A stretch of DNA of 64,000 nt from Janthinobacterium sp. Its GTDB lineage: Bacteria > Pseudomonadota > Gammaproteobacteria > Burkholderiales > Chitinibacteraceae. The DNA is taken from the NCBI GenBank assembly GCA_025360045.1, contig JANYCY010000065.1, positions 1 through 64,000 on the forward strand, written 5' to 3'. Below the pieces are notes generated by a model. That model was given only the letters and a program-made list of their open reading frames with translations. It made no database searches and had not been told where the DNA came from. Position numbers and translations under genes: made by a program. Numbering within the stretch: the first letter of the stretch is position 1; every line of letters starts with the position of its first letter. Shown here one piece after another: positions 8,851 through 18,284 of the stretch.

Positions 8851-10128
8851 TTACTTACGACCAATCGCGCGCCAGCCGATATCACTGCGGTACTGAGCGC
8901 CCGCGAATGACACGCCTGCCAAGATTTGATAAGCGCGTTTTTGCGCCATTTTAAAGCTATCGCCAAAGGCGGTAACGCACAGTACACGGCCACCGGCGGT
9001 AATGGCTTCGCCTTGCTCGTTCAGCGTTGTACCGGCATGAAATACATGGCCGTCTTCTAAAGCAGAAGTCGGTAAGCCGCTGATTAAATCGCCTTTACGC
9101 GGGGTTTCTGGGTAATTGGCCGCAGCCATCACTACGCCCATTGCCACGCGTCTGTCCCATTCGGCCTCGATCTGATCCAGCGTGCCATTGACACCATGCT
9201 CTAGTAGGGTGACGAAATCGCTCTTTAAACGCAGCATAATCGGCTGGGTTTCAGGGTCGCCAAAGCGGCAGTTGTATTCGATCACTTTTGGATTACCCAA
9301 AGTATCGATCATCAAGCCAGCATACAAAAAGCCAGTGAATACGGTGCCGTCTTTAGCCATACCTTGCACGGTTGGCAAAATCACTTCGCGCATCACTTTG
9401 GCGTGCACATCTGGGGTAACCACAGGCGCTGGGCTATACGCGCCCATGCCGCCAGTGTTCGGGCCTTCATCGCCATCCAGGAGGCGTTTATGATCCTGGC
9501 TGGATGCCATGGCCAGCACATTTTTGCCATCAACCATCACAATAAAGCTGGCTTCTTCACCCAAGAGGCACTCTTCGATCACCACGCGAGCGCCGGCATC
9601 GCCAAATTTATTATCCGACAACATGGAATCAACCGCAGCGTGGGCTTCATCCAGCGTCATCGCCACCACCACGCCCTTGCCTGCGGCCAGACCATCGGCC
9701 TTAATCACAATCGGTGCGCCTTGAGCCTTGATATAGGCATGCGCTTCATCCGCATTGGCAAACGTTTGGTAAGCAGCAGTAGGGATACCATGGCGCTGCA
9801 TAAAGGCTTTGGCAAAGTCTTTAGACCATTCCAACTGCGCCGCTGCGCGAGTTGGACCAAAAATTTTCAAACCTGCTTCGCGAAACGCATCGACCACACC
9901 TTGCGACAATGGCGCTTCTGGGCCTACTACGGTAATGGCAATATTTTCTGCTTTTGCAAACGCGATCAGCTCGTCAATCGCCGAGATATCAACATTAATT
10001 AAATCTTTTTCAAGTGCAGTACCCGCATTACCAGGCGCCACAAACACTTTACCTACGCGCTCTGACTGGGCAATTTTCCAAGCCAGTGCATGCTCACGAC
10101 CACCCGAACCAATCACCAAAATATTCAT
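8851..10128 (-). CDS. purD: Phosphoribosylamine-glycine ligase (GAR synthetase)
   Basis: PurD is an ATP-grasp enzyme that joins glycine to phosphoribosylamine, the second step of de novo purine synthesis. The N-terminus MNILVIGSGGREHALAWK is diagnostic; GPEAPLSQGVVDAF, the ATP-grasp block KADGLAAGKGVVVA and the CRFGDPETQ segment follow in order. The 425 aa is the usual size. It lies downstream of purH on the same strand with a pagP-like gene between, so purine genes are loosely grouped here. A terminator follows. Confidence 0.97.
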   Translation of the reverse strand: MNILVIGSGGREHALAWKIAQSERVGKVFVAPGNAGTALEKDLINVDISAIDELIAFAKAENIAITVVGPEAPLSQGVVDAFREAGLKIFGPTRAAAQLEWSKDFAKAFMQRHGIPTAAYQTFANADEAHAYIKAQGAPIVIKADGLAAGKGVVVAMTLDEAHAAVDSMLSDNKFGDAGARVVIEECLLGEEASFIVMVDGKNVLAMASSQDHKRLLDGDEGPNTGGMGAYSPAPVVTPDVHAKVMREVILPTVQGMAKDGTVFTGFLYAGLMIDTLGNPKVIEYNCRFGDPETQPIMLRLKSDFVTLLEHGVNGTLDQIEAEWDRRVAMGVVMAAANYPETPRKGDLISGLPTSALEDGHVFHAGTTLNEQGEAITAGGRVLCVTAFGDSFKMAQKRAYQILAGVSFAGAQYRSDIGWRAIGRK

Positions 10129-10142
10129 GAATCTGTTTCCTG

Positions 10143-10700
10143 TTAATCGAATTCGTAGCGGCCAAAGACGTAAGCTACATTGCCATTATTCAATTGGCCA
10201 TTCAGCCTTGGGATAAAGGTGCCGATTAAAGAGGCCTTGCCATAGCGAATTGACGCAATAGGTAAGGGCGCTGGAAAAGGAACGCCACCAATTACATCTT
10301 GACGCGAAATAAGCTGTAAGGACACGCCCAAGCCTGCAGATAACTCCCCAACAATCGGCCAATACCAAAGACGCATATAGCCAATCTGGAGCTGAGGTTG
10401 ATTATGCGAATCTGCAAAAATCATCCCGTAGATAAATTCTTGGTTATTATTTTCATCACTAATACGCTTCCCCAAGCCTCCACCGTAGGCAAACTCTTGA
10501 AAGTCTTCGAGCTTTTCAGCCGTATAGGTTGAACGATCGTGCCAGGAATAACCCGAAAGCAATAAATCATTCTTGCCCTCTCGATTGATTTTATCCACGC
10601 GCTGGCAAGCGGCCGTCGCCCAATCCCACATATTGGAGCAATCCATTGCAGACGCAGGTAAGGCGATCAGCAAGCAAAGGGTGGCAAACAGTTTTTTCAT
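10143..10700 (-). CDS. pagP: PagP-like lipid A palmitoyltransferase
   Basis: The mature part aligns by eye with E. coli PagP, the outer-membrane 8-strand barrel that moves palmitate from phospholipid to lipid A. The WHDR motif (WHAR in E. coli) gives the catalytic His. GGGLGKR..DE matches the GGGFG segment. FADSHN carries the Asp-Ser pair equivalent to FKDSWN, and PLPIASIRYG and NNGNVAYVFGRYEF match the last strands. A signal peptide (MKKLFATLCLLIALPASA) precedes it. ATG 10700 is preferred because it opens a clean signal peptide; a TTG four codons upstream is possible. It sits between purD and purH, with no lipid A gene nearby. Confidence 0.85.
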   Translation of the reverse strand: MKKLFATLCLLIALPASAMDCSNMWDWATAACQRVDKINREGKNDLLLSGYSWHDRSTYTAEKLEDFQEFAYGGGLGKRISDENNNQEFIYGMIFADSHNQPQLQIGYMRLWYWPIVGELSAGLGVSLQLISRQDVIGGVPFPAPLPIASIRYGKASLIGTFIPRLNGQLNNGNVAYVFGRYEFD

Positions 10701-10781
10701 TATCTCAGCCAAAATATTTCAACACAAAAGCGCCGACTACACAGGCAGCTTCTCACAAACACACAACACCATAAACACAAT

Positions 10782-10805
10782 AAGCGGGGAATTTCTTCCC
10801 CGCTT
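10782..10805 (-). terminator. Hairpin downstream of purH
   Basis: A 9-bp stem (AAGCGGGGA 10782-10790 with TCCCCGCTT 10797-10805) and 6-base loop lie 20 bases after the purH stop. T-tracts are short on both sides, so it may be a weak terminator. Confidence 0.6.
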
Positions 10806-10826
10806 TTAGACGTTCAATTTATCAAA

Positions 10827-12389
10827 TTAATGACGGAAATGACGAATACCTGTCACCACCATGGCAATGCCATGCTCATCTGCAGCAGCAATCACTTCAT
10901 CATCACGCACCGAGCCACCCGGCTGAATAATTGCGGCAACACCGTTCTCTGCAATCACATCTACGCCATCGCGGAAGGGGAAGAAGGCATCAGAGGCGGC
11001 CACCGAGCCACGTAAATCGAGGCCCGCGCTTTTGGCTTTAATTGCCGCAATTTTGGTGGAATCTACACGGCTCATCTGGCCAGCGCCCACACCCAGTGTT
11101 TGGCCTTTACCGCAGAATACAATAGCGTTTGATTTAACAAACTTAGCCACATTCCAAGCAAATAGCAGATCTTTAAGCTGAGCTTCTGTTGGCTGCAGCT
11201 TGGTGACTACTTTCAAGTCATTTAAGGTCAGAATGTGCGAATCCGGTGTTTGCACCAGCAAGCCGCCGCCTACGCGTTTCACATCAAAGCGATTAGCGCC
11301 CTGCTCTACCGGCACTTCTAATACACGCACATTTTGCTTTTTAGCCAGCAATGCCAAGGCTTCTGCGGTATAGGCAGGCGCAATCAGCACTTCCATAAAT
11401 TGCTTAGAAACTGCTTCTGCTGTATCGGCATCCACAGTTTGGTTAAACGCAATAATCCCGCCAAACGCGCTAGTGGTATCGGTTGCAAAAGCAAGACGAT
11501 ACGCTGAGTAACTATCGCTCCCTAAACCCACACCGCAGGGATTAGCGTGCTTCACAATCACACAAGCCGGCTCTGCAAACTGCTTCACGCATTCCCAAGC
11601 TGCATCAGAGTCAGCCACATTGTTGTAGCTTAATTCCTTACCTTGTAATTGCTTGTAAGCGGCAAGGCTGCCCATGGCCGGATCGATATCACGGTAGAAA
11701 GCAGCGCTTTGATGCGGATTTTCGCCGTAGCGCATATCTTGCACTTTAACGAATTGCATATTCAGGCGATCTGGATAAGATTTTTTCTCGCCATCGCTAG
11801 TCAGTGCGGTCAAGTAGTTAGAAATCGCACCATCGTAAGCTGCAGTATGGCTAAAGGCTTTTTTCGCCAGTACTTTGCGCGTTGCCAGTAATAAAGCACC
11901 GTCGTTGGCTTGCATTTCTTTGATCAGGTCAGCGTAATCGCTGGCATCGGTCACAATCGCCACATGCGCATGGTTTTTTGCGGCAGAGCGCACCATGGCT
12001 GGGCCGCCGATGTCGATATTTTCGATGGCGTCTTCATAGCTACAATCAGGCTTAGCAATGGTCGCTTCAAACGGATAGAGGTTCACACACACCAAATCGA
12101 TATTGCCGATTTGATGCTCAGCCATCGTCGCCACGTGAGCAGGCAAATCGCGACGTCCCAAAATACCGCCATGGATTTTTGGATGCAGCGTTTTTACACG
12201 CCCATCAAGCATTTCAGGAAAGCCGGTGTAATCAGCCACTTCGATCACAGGCACGCCATTGTCAGCAAACAATTTAGCGGTCCCACCGGTGGACAAAATT
12301 TCGACGCCTTGCGCTGCCAATGCCTTGGCAAAATCGAGCACACCGGTTTTATCGGATACGCTGATAAGCGCGCGGGTAATTTTGGTCAT
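10827..12389 (-). CDS. purH: Bifunctional AICAR transformylase / IMP cyclohydrolase
   Basis: PurH carries out the last two steps of IMP synthesis. The N-terminal cyclohydrolase (MGS-like) half has [18 protein letters not shown] and STGGTAKLF, and the [11 protein letters not shown] block follows. The C-terminal transformylase half has the catalytic-site KHANPCGVG motif and ends with [19 protein letters not shown] and RHFRH. The 520 aa is a normal size. It may share an upstream promoter with dusB-fis, which lie on the same strand 67 bases away. Confidence 0.97.
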   Translation of the reverse strand: MTKITRALISVSDKTGVLDFAKALAAQGVEILSTGGTAKLFADNGVPVIEVADYTGFPEMLDGRVKTLHPKIHGGILGRRDLPAHVATMAEHQIGNIDLVCVNLYPFEATIAKPDCSYEDAIENIDIGGPAMVRSAAKNHAHVAIVTDASDYADLIKEMQANDGALLLATRKVLAKKAFSHTAAYDGAISNYLTALTSDGEKKSYPDRLNMQFVKVQDMRYGENPHQSAAFYRDIDPAMGSLAAYKQLQGKELSYNNVADSDAAWECVKQFAEPACVIVKHANPCGVGLGSDSYSAYRLAFATDTTSAFGGIIAFNQTVDADTAEAVSKQFMEVLIAPAYTAEALALLAKKQNVRVLEVPVEQGANRFDVKRVGGGLLVQTPDSHILTLNDLKVVTKLQPTEAQLKDLLFAWNVAKFVKSNAIVFCGKGQTLGVGAGQMSRVDSTKIAAIKAKSAGLDLRGSVAASDAFFPFRDGVDVIAENGVAAIIQPGGSVRDDEVIAAADEHGIAMVVTGIRHFRH

Positions 12390-12456
12390 GATTTCAGCTT
12401 CCCTGTATATATAAACAATCTGGCTTGGTAAAAACCTGAACTGCGCTTACGCACAA

Positions 12457-12696
12457 TTACAGCAAATCATAAATCTGTAACTTCTTACGCAGGGTATTGC
12501 GGTTAATACCCAGCATATCGGCCGCTCGGGTCTGATTGCCCTCTACGCGTTGTAAGACTAATTCTAATAGTGGCTTTTCAACACGAGCCAAGACCATATC
12601 GTACATTGCACACGGCGGTTCGCCGTCTAGGTCTTGGAAATACTGGTCGAGAGAAGCGTAAATCGCCTCGGCGATCAGATCGGTTTGAGTACTCAT
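12457..12696 (-). CDS. fis: Fis family nucleoid protein / transcription regulator
   Basis: A 79-residue protein ending in the Fis helix-turn-helix (GNQTRAADMLGINRNTLRKKL). The preceding helices (EKPLLELVLQRVEGN) match the Fis dimerisation core. Fis bends DNA and tunes growth-phase transcription. It follows dusB with an ATGA overlap, the same dusB-fis pairing known from enterobacteria, so its amount is probably set by the dusB promoter. Confidence 0.95.
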   Translation of the reverse strand: MSTQTDLIAEAIYASLDQYFQDLDGEPPCAMYDMVLARVEKPLLELVLQRVEGNQTRAADMLGINRNTLRKKLQIYDLL

Positions 12697-13733
12697 AAAT
12701 CTCCCGATTCATTTTTTTGTGATTCTGTATCTACGGCTAAATCATCAAACTGCAGCCGCTCACCAAGGGTGAGCAAGCCATTAAAGTACTGAAGGGTGGC
12801 ATCGGCCTGCCCTAAAGTTGATTCCTGAGCATACATAGACTGGCGAAACTCATTACTACCGCGTAAACCCTTGGTGTACCAAGCAATATGTTTACGCGCA
12901 ATACGGCAGCCAGAATATTCGCCATAAAAGGCATAGAGATCATCCAGATGGCCGAGCAATACATCACGAACTTCTACCACTTCTGGCTGGGGAAGTAAGT
13001 CACCGCTGGCCAGATAATGGGCAATTTCGCGGAAAATCCACGGCCTGCCCTGTGCAGCCCGCCCAATCATAATTGCGTCTGCACCGGTCTCTTTAAGCAC
13101 CAGCGCCGCTTTTTGCGGGCTATTAATATCGCCATTGGCGATCACAGGAATCTGAATCGATTGTTTTACTTGGGCAATCAGCGCGTAGCGTGCATGACCC
13201 AAGTACATATCTTCACGCGTTCGGCCATGAATAGCCAGCGCGGCGATGCCCGCTTCTTCAGCTATTTTGGCCACACGCATAATATTTTCTTCGCCATTGG
13301 CAAAGCCTAGGCGGGTTTTCAGTGTAACTGGCACGTCCACGGCACGCACCACGGCATGCAAAATCTTGGCAACTAAGTCTTCATTTTGCAACAGGGCGGA
13401 ACCAGCCAGCTTATTGCAGACCTTTTTAACAGGGCAGCCCATATTGATATCGATGATTTGCGCACCGTGTGCCACATTATGCCGCGCCGCTGCAGCGAGT
13501 AATTCTGGATCAGATCCGGCAATTTGCGCGGAAACCGGCGCAAGTTCGCCTTCAAAATTAGCGCGGTGTAAGGTCTTCTGGTGCGAGCGCATGCTGCTAT
13601 CCGCCGTAATCATCTCGCTTACCGCATGCCCCGCGCCAAATCGCTTGCAAAGCATGCGAAAGGGGCGATCAGTCACACCCGCCATGGGAGCGACAATCAG
13701 ATTATTAACAAGGGGATAGGGGCCGATATGCAT
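12693..13733 (-). CDS. dusB: tRNA-dihydrouridine synthase B
   Basis: DusB reduces uridines in the tRNA D-loop using FMN and NADPH. The TIM-barrel begins with IGPYPLVNNLIVAPMAGVTDRPFR. The catalytic Cys is in the GCPVKKVCNKLAGSALL segment, and the FMN-phosphate region has ANGDINSPQKA and IGRAAQGRPWIF. ATG 13733 is chosen to match the family N-terminus, giving 346 aa; an in-frame start ten codons upstream has no conserved residues. Overlaps fis by four bases. Confidence 0.95.
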   Translation of the reverse strand: MHIGPYPLVNNLIVAPMAGVTDRPFRMLCKRFGAGHAVSEMITADSSMRSHQKTLHRANFEGELAPVSAQIAGSDPELLAAAARHNVAHGAQIIDINMGCPVKKVCNKLAGSALLQNEDLVAKILHAVVRAVDVPVTLKTRLGFANGEENIMRVAKIAEEAGIAALAIHGRTREDMYLGHARYALIAQVKQSIQIPVIANGDINSPQKAALVLKETGADAIMIGRAAQGRPWIFREIAHYLASGDLLPQPEVVEVRDVLLGHLDDLYAFYGEYSGCRIARKHIAWYTKGLRGSNEFRQSMYAQESTLGQADATLQYFNGLLTLGERLQFDDLAVDTESQKNESGDL

Positions 13734-13938
13734 ATGCTGCTGGCGCAGTAAAAGGCCGCGCATTCTAACGCCTGCCTAATTTTTAAGCAACAGCCTTCAA
13801 GCGGATTTTTGTGAAAAAGCTGCTGCTATAGCCAAGAGCAAAGATGAGTTGATTTTTACTACCTATATCTTGCCAAAGTAATAGCCAAAAACACAGAAAA
13901 AATATTATAGGCACATGCTTTCACGAGCGAAGACTTTG

Positions 13939-14676
13939 TCATAGCAACTGAGGAGCTCTTTGGGCGAGTACTGCATTACCCAACGATCCATAAAATTGTC
14001 GAGTTAAGCTGAAAAACTGGCTAAGCAAGGGGCCTTGAAACTTAGTTGGATAAGGAATCAAATCAATGGCGACAAGCTCCTCGAGACTTAAATTTTTTTG
14101 TCTGTTATCAGTAAAGGCTGCGTCTAATTCATCCCACCATTGCTGCCGTAATGGGATCAGATAGCTACTATTTAGCTGCAGCGTTTCAATCGTGTATTCC
14201 GCCCGTGCGATGTCTGCTGCATTGAGTCCTTTGGCAGGAATAATGCGACCATCTGACACATACGAAAAAAAACGGCTGCAATCCGCCTGATAGCAAGAAA
14301 TAAATAGCAGGGGATCGTAGTAATTTAATTTTGCATGACCCGCAAATACTTCATGATTGTTTACTTTAAATAAATGCAAATCGTCACTTTCTAGCGCACT
14401 GGCGGCTAGATTTTGATAATCAAAGGTTCTTTGCGGGTTTGAGCTTTTTGGCTCTACATGCTCAATGTGATACCCCAATTGCAGTAAATCTGCGCGTACT
14501 TCTGAATAGCAGCACAAATGATACTGCTCACGAAGAAGGTCACTTAATAGCGCGGCCTTATGCGTCTGATAACGCTTCCAACGAATTGTCGCATCATCTG
14601 AGTTTTGGGGAGGATGCGCATGTTCATGAGCAAGATGAACGCCTCCACCCTTTGCATTTTTAGAAATATCCCTCAT
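13939..14676 (-). CDS. HNH-type protein of a Septu-like defence module (PtuB-like)
   Basis: A 245-residue protein resembling the TIGR02646/PtuB-type HNH nucleases. The signature is a cysteine pair in QYHLCCYSE (C55, C56), then HIEHVEPKS (His70, His73), then FDYQNLAAS with an Asn, in the order expected of a degenerate HNH/treble-clef site. It overlaps the ATPase gene by ATGA and has no signal peptide. In the known Septu system the ATPase PtuA controls a PtuB nuclease that acts after phage entry. The CC pair replaces the commoner CxxC, so metal binding may differ. Activity is inferred, not shown. Confidence 0.78.
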   Translation of the reverse strand: MRDISKNAKGGGVHLAHEHAHPPQNSDDATIRWKRYQTHKAALLSDLLREQYHLCCYSEVRADLLQLGYHIEHVEPKSSNPQRTFDYQNLAASALESDDLHLFKVNNHEVFAGHAKLNYYDPLLFISCYQADCSRFFSYVSDGRIIPAKGLNAADIARAEYTIETLQLNSSYLIPLRQQWWDELDAAFTDNRQKNLSLEELVAIDLIPYPTKFQGPLLSQFFSLTRQFYGSLGNAVLAQRAPQLL

Positions 14677-16097
14677 CGTGGCGTGGCTTCATCATGGCCA
14701 GATATCGTTTGGTGCTGCTGATGTCCTTCCAAAATTTCTTGCCGCTCAATGCTGCGTTGCAAGCGTTGCAGCTGAGGGTGCTGAGGCCCCAATAGCTGCA
14801 TGAGCTCTGCCATATATTGCACAGCAGCAGGCGTTTTATAATCGCCCTGATCGACTAATTCAGTCAGTAATTGTAGCCGTTGTTTTTCTTGAACGGGTGG
14901 CTGAGGATCGACCTGCATAACACTATGCAAAACAATATTACTTGGTTCGCCATAGGTCATCGCCAATGGCGGCTCGGCAATGGCATTGCCAGTATGGTCT
15001 ACGCCTAAAACACGGATATTCTCGCGCTTAACAGTACTGAGTACCTGTGGGCTGTGGGTGGTGACAATAAATTGAACCTTGGGGAAGGCTTTCCGTAGGG
15101 AGCCAATAATGGTTTGTTGCCATGCGGGATGCAGAAACATATCCACTTCATCAATCAGTACCACACCGGGCGTTTCTCTAGCAGCATTGAGCCCGAGCTG
15201 CGGGTTAAGCTTGTATGCACGAAAGGCCATGTCAGCGACCATCGCAATGGTGTTACGTAGTCCATCACTTAACATTTCTACCGGCATGACGCCATGCGTG
15301 GCGTGGCGCATCACCAGTTGCTGCTGATAGCGTTCGCTGTATTCAAGATCATGCCAGCCTGTGGCCTCTGCGGTTAGCTCATTAATCGCAGCTTTAATCA
15401 GCCGCGTTACCGCCTCCAGTTTTTGCCCTTGCTCATCTAGTGCTACGCCTTTTTCTAGCGCAAGTAATTGCGATTCACGATAACTACGGTAAATCCAACT
15501 GTACCAGTCGACAAATGCTTTAAAACTGGAAGAGAGGGCTAAACAATTTAAATAGCCAGATGTTCTTGAGTATTCACTTTTATCCAGTGTTGTTTCAGCC
15601 GCTTCTGAAGTGTAGCGGCCTTGATACCAAAGGCGTGAAGTGCCTAAATAGCTAATCAATGGCAATGTCACCGGCAAGTTATCCCGCACGCACTGTTGCA
15701 ACGTCTTGCCATGCTTTGTCAATGCTTTAGTTTGGGGATCACCCAGCGTATTGCTGCTTTTTTTAAGGCTGGAGCGGGTTTGTGTCCAGTTTTTTTCAGT
15801 TATGTCAGTCGACCAATCCCCCGTTGCAGTAATTAGACTAGGGACTTGTGGCTCCATATTGCCATCGGTTTGAATGCTTAAGCGCACATCATCAATCTGA
15901 ATCCCTGCCGCCTTGCCGGTCTGGCTACCCAAATCAAACGCTTTAACAAAGGGCCATAGCGCGGCCCTTGCTGCATCAAGCAAGGTAGTTTTTCCAGCGC
16001 CATTTGGGGCAATCAAGATGGTTAATTCAGGATGGAGATTCAATGTCAGTGTTTCAAAGCAGCGATAATTCTCAATGGCAATACTGCGTAACTTCAT
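14673..16097 (-). CDS. AAA/ABC-type ATPase of a Septu-like defence module (PtuA-like)
   Basis: A 474-residue SMC/OLD-like ATPase. It opens with MKLRSIAIENYRCFETL and a Walker A PNGAGKTT (residues 31-38). A large insertion follows, then an LSDGLRNTIAMVADMA signature, Walker B VVLIDEVDMFLHP and the H-loop VTTHSPQVL. ATG 16097 follows AAGGAAGGA and is preferred over an in-frame start nine codons upstream. No Toprim domain is visible, so it is not an OLD nuclease. The immediately following HNH gene makes a PtuA/PtuB pair the best reading. No reverse transcriptase or retron RNA was recognised upstream. Confidence 0.85.
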   Translation of the reverse strand: MKLRSIAIENYRCFETLTLNLHPELTILIAPNGAGKTTLLDAARAALWPFVKAFDLGSQTGKAAGIQIDDVRLSIQTDGNMEPQVPSLITATGDWSTDITEKNWTQTRSSLKKSSNTLGDPQTKALTKHGKTLQQCVRDNLPVTLPLISYLGTSRLWYQGRYTSEAAETTLDKSEYSRTSGYLNCLALSSSFKAFVDWYSWIYRSYRESQLLALEKGVALDEQGQKLEAVTRLIKAAINELTAEATGWHDLEYSERYQQQLVMRHATHGVMPVEMLSDGLRNTIAMVADMAFRAYKLNPQLGLNAARETPGVVLIDEVDMFLHPAWQQTIIGSLRKAFPKVQFIVTTHSPQVLSTVKRENIRVLGVDHTGNAIAEPPLAMTYGEPSNIVLHSVMQVDPQPPVQEKQRLQLLTELVDQGDYKTPAAVQYMAELMQLLGPQHPQLQRLQRSIERQEILEGHQQHQTISGHDEATPR

Positions 16098-16207
16098 GAT
16101 TTCCTTCCTTGGGTCGCCGCACAAGCCAGCAGAGCCAACATTTTGACCACTTCAGCGTGAACACATAAAACTGTGCCCACGCCTAACGCCCAACGACGCG
16201 GTGTTTT

Positions 16208-17635
16208 TTAACTTAGCTTTTTAGTCAAAATCTCAGTCACCATCGCTGGGTTAGCCTTACCCTTGCTGGCCTTCATACACTGGCCCATTAAGGAGTTAAT
16301 CGCCGCTAGTTTGCCACTCTTATACTCTTCAACCGCCTTGGCATTCGCGGCCAGCACTTCGTCGATAATTGCTTCGATTGCACCAGTATCGGTGGTTTGC
16401 TTCAGCCCATCGCGCTCGATAATCGCATCCGCTGCGTCGCCTGATTCCCACATCTTTTTCAGCACGTCTTTAGCGGTTTTATTGTTGATGGTGTTATCCA
16501 TTACCCGCTTCACTAAGCCAGCCAAAGCGGCGGCAGAAACTGGGCTATCGCCGATCGACTTTTCTTCACGATTGAGCGTGGCAGAAACATCGCCCATGAT
16601 CCAATTAGCGGCAAGCTTAGCATCCGCACCTGCGGCAACCATGGCTTCAAAATAAACCGCCATATCTTTAGAGCTGGTCAAGGTGCTGGCGTCGTAGCTG
16701 GATAAACCGTACTCTTTGCTAAAGCGCTCACGCATCAGCTGTGGCAGCTCGCTCATTTCACTCTTAACACGCTCAATCCAATCTTCAGAGATGCAAAGCG
16801 GTGGCAAATCTGGGTCAGGGAAATAGCGGTAGTCATGCGCGTCTTCCTTGCTGCGCATCATGCGGGTTTCGCCGCTATCCGGATCAAACAAAATGGTGGC
16901 CTGCTGAATCTTATGGCCGTCTTCGATCTGCTCGATCTGCCACTGCGTTTCAAACTTGATCGCCTGTTCCATAAACTTAAAGCTGTTCAAGTTTTTAATT
17001 TCGCGGCGTGTGCCAAGTTCTTGCTGGCCTTCTGGCCTCACCGACACATTCACGTCACAACGGAAACTACCTTCCTGCATATTGCCATCGCAAATCCCTA
17101 TCCATGTCACCAAGCTATGCAAGGCTTTTGCGTAAGCTACAGCCTCGGCAGCGGAGCGCATTTCTGGCTCGGAAACGATTTCTAGCAGCGGTGTACCTGC
17201 GCGGTTCAGGTCAATTCCCGTCATGCCGTGGCAATCTTCGTGTACCGATTTGCCTGCGTCTTCTTCCAAGTGAGCACGCGTCACGTTAATTGTTTTTGTG
17301 ACGTCGCCAACCTGAATCTCAATCGTACCGCCCTCAACCACCGGCAATTCAAACTGGCTGATCTGATAGCCCTTAGGCAAATCAGGGTAAAAATAGTTTT
17401 TACGCGCAAAAATCGACTTACGATTAATTTTGCCGCCAATCGCCAAGCCCAGTTGAATCGCACGCTCTACCGCGCCACGGTTCATGACCGGCAAGGCACC
17501 CGGCATGGCAACATCCACCACCGAGGTCTGTGTATTTGGCTCAGCGCCATAAGCCGTGCTGGCGCTGGAGAAAATTTTCGACTGAGTCGAGAGCTGGGTA
17601 TGCACTTCCAGCCCGATCACTACTTCCCATTTCAT
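16208..17635 (-). CDS. gatB: Asp-tRNA(Asn)/Glu-tRNA(Gln) amidotransferase subunit B
   Basis: GatB recognises misacylated tRNA and activates it with ATP for transamidation in the GatCAB complex. The N-terminus [23 protein letters not shown], the [15 protein letters not shown] block and the [14 protein letters not shown] segment are diagnostic. The C-terminal YqeY-like tail ends in [22 protein letters not shown]. The 475 aa is normal. It is the last gene of a gatC-gatA-(Uma2)-gatB cluster and is separated from gatA by the Uma2-type gene. Confidence 0.97.
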   Translation of the reverse strand: MKWEVVIGLEVHTQLSTQSKIFSSASTAYGAEPNTQTSVVDVAMPGALPVMNRGAVERAIQLGLAIGGKINRKSIFARKNYFYPDLPKGYQISQFELPVVEGGTIEIQVGDVTKTINVTRAHLEEDAGKSVHEDCHGMTGIDLNRAGTPLLEIVSEPEMRSAAEAVAYAKALHSLVTWIGICDGNMQEGSFRCDVNVSVRPEGQQELGTRREIKNLNSFKFMEQAIKFETQWQIEQIEDGHKIQQATILFDPDSGETRMMRSKEDAHDYRYFPDPDLPPLCISEDWIERVKSEMSELPQLMRERFSKEYGLSSYDASTLTSSKDMAVYFEAMVAAGADAKLAANWIMGDVSATLNREEKSIGDSPVSAAALAGLVKRVMDNTINNKTAKDVLKKMWESGDAADAIIERDGLKQTTDTGAIEAIIDEVLAANAKAVEEYKSGKLAAINSLMGQCMKASKGKANPAMVTEILTKKLS

Positions 17636-17689
17636 TTTTTAAGCCCTTAAACGGTTGCGGGTAAGTTTCCTCGCACTACGACGCATAAC

Positions 17690-18259
17690 TTATTCGACGG
17701 AAAAATCAACGCCATCATAAATATCATTACTTGCGACAATCAGCTCAACACTGGCTAGCTTAACGTCATCGCCCGCAAGGTAAGCGTGGTAAATCCAGTC
17801 GCCCCCTGTCGCGCGGCGGTAAACCTCTACCCGCTGCTGCTCTGAATCGACCAATACGTACTCTTGCAAATCTGCAAGCTTGCGATAAGCATCAAACTTG
17901 CTTGATTTATCGTAAGCACTGGTTGAAGGGGACAGCACTTCAACCACCAATTTAGCGCTATTGAGCGTATGCGTCGTATTACTCGACGCCTGACAACTTA
18001 CAAAAACATCAGGGTAGAAATAGCAATTAGCCGCATCGACTCTTAGGCGGATATCATTAAAAAAAGCACGACAAGGGCTACCTTTCAAATGCTGACGCAA
18101 GGCAACAAACATATTCCCAGTCAAAATATTATGCGCTTGCGATCCGCCCGACATGGAGTAAATTTCACCAGCAAAATATTCAGCACGGCCTTCTTTAGCA
18201 GCCATTTCAAGTGCCAAATATTCTTCTGCTGCTATCCAGTTTTTCAATGCCTTACCCAT
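17690..18259 (-). CDS. Uma2 family protein (DUF820, PD-(D/E)XK-like)
   Basis: A 189-residue protein with the Uma2/DUF820 pattern: EYLALEMAAKEGRAEYFAGEIYSMSG, then YPDVFVSC, LVVEVLSPSTSAYDKSSKFDAYRKL and EYVLVDSEQQRVEVYRR. This is a PD-(D/E)XK nuclease fold, very common in cyanobacteria and sporadic elsewhere; its function is not established. ATG 18259 is chosen because AGGGGA precedes it; ATG 18265 is also possible. It separates gatA from gatB and reads in the same direction, so it was probably inserted into the gat transcript. Confidence 0.85.
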   Translation of the reverse strand: MGKALKNWIAAEEYLALEMAAKEGRAEYFAGEIYSMSGGSQAHNILTGNMFVALRQHLKGSPCRAFFNDIRLRVDAANCYFYPDVFVSCQASSNTTHTLNSAKLVVEVLSPSTSAYDKSSKFDAYRKLADLQEYVLVDSEQQRVEVYRRATGGDWIYHAYLAGDDVKLASVELIVASNDIYDGVDFSVE

Positions 18260-18284
18260 CGTCATCCCCTGATGTGTATCCCTG

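Noticed and set aside
16098-16207. Retron RNA or reverse transcriptase linked to the Septu-like pair
   Set aside because: The upstream gap is about 110 bases and shows no structured RNA or RT gene; the neighbour is gatB.
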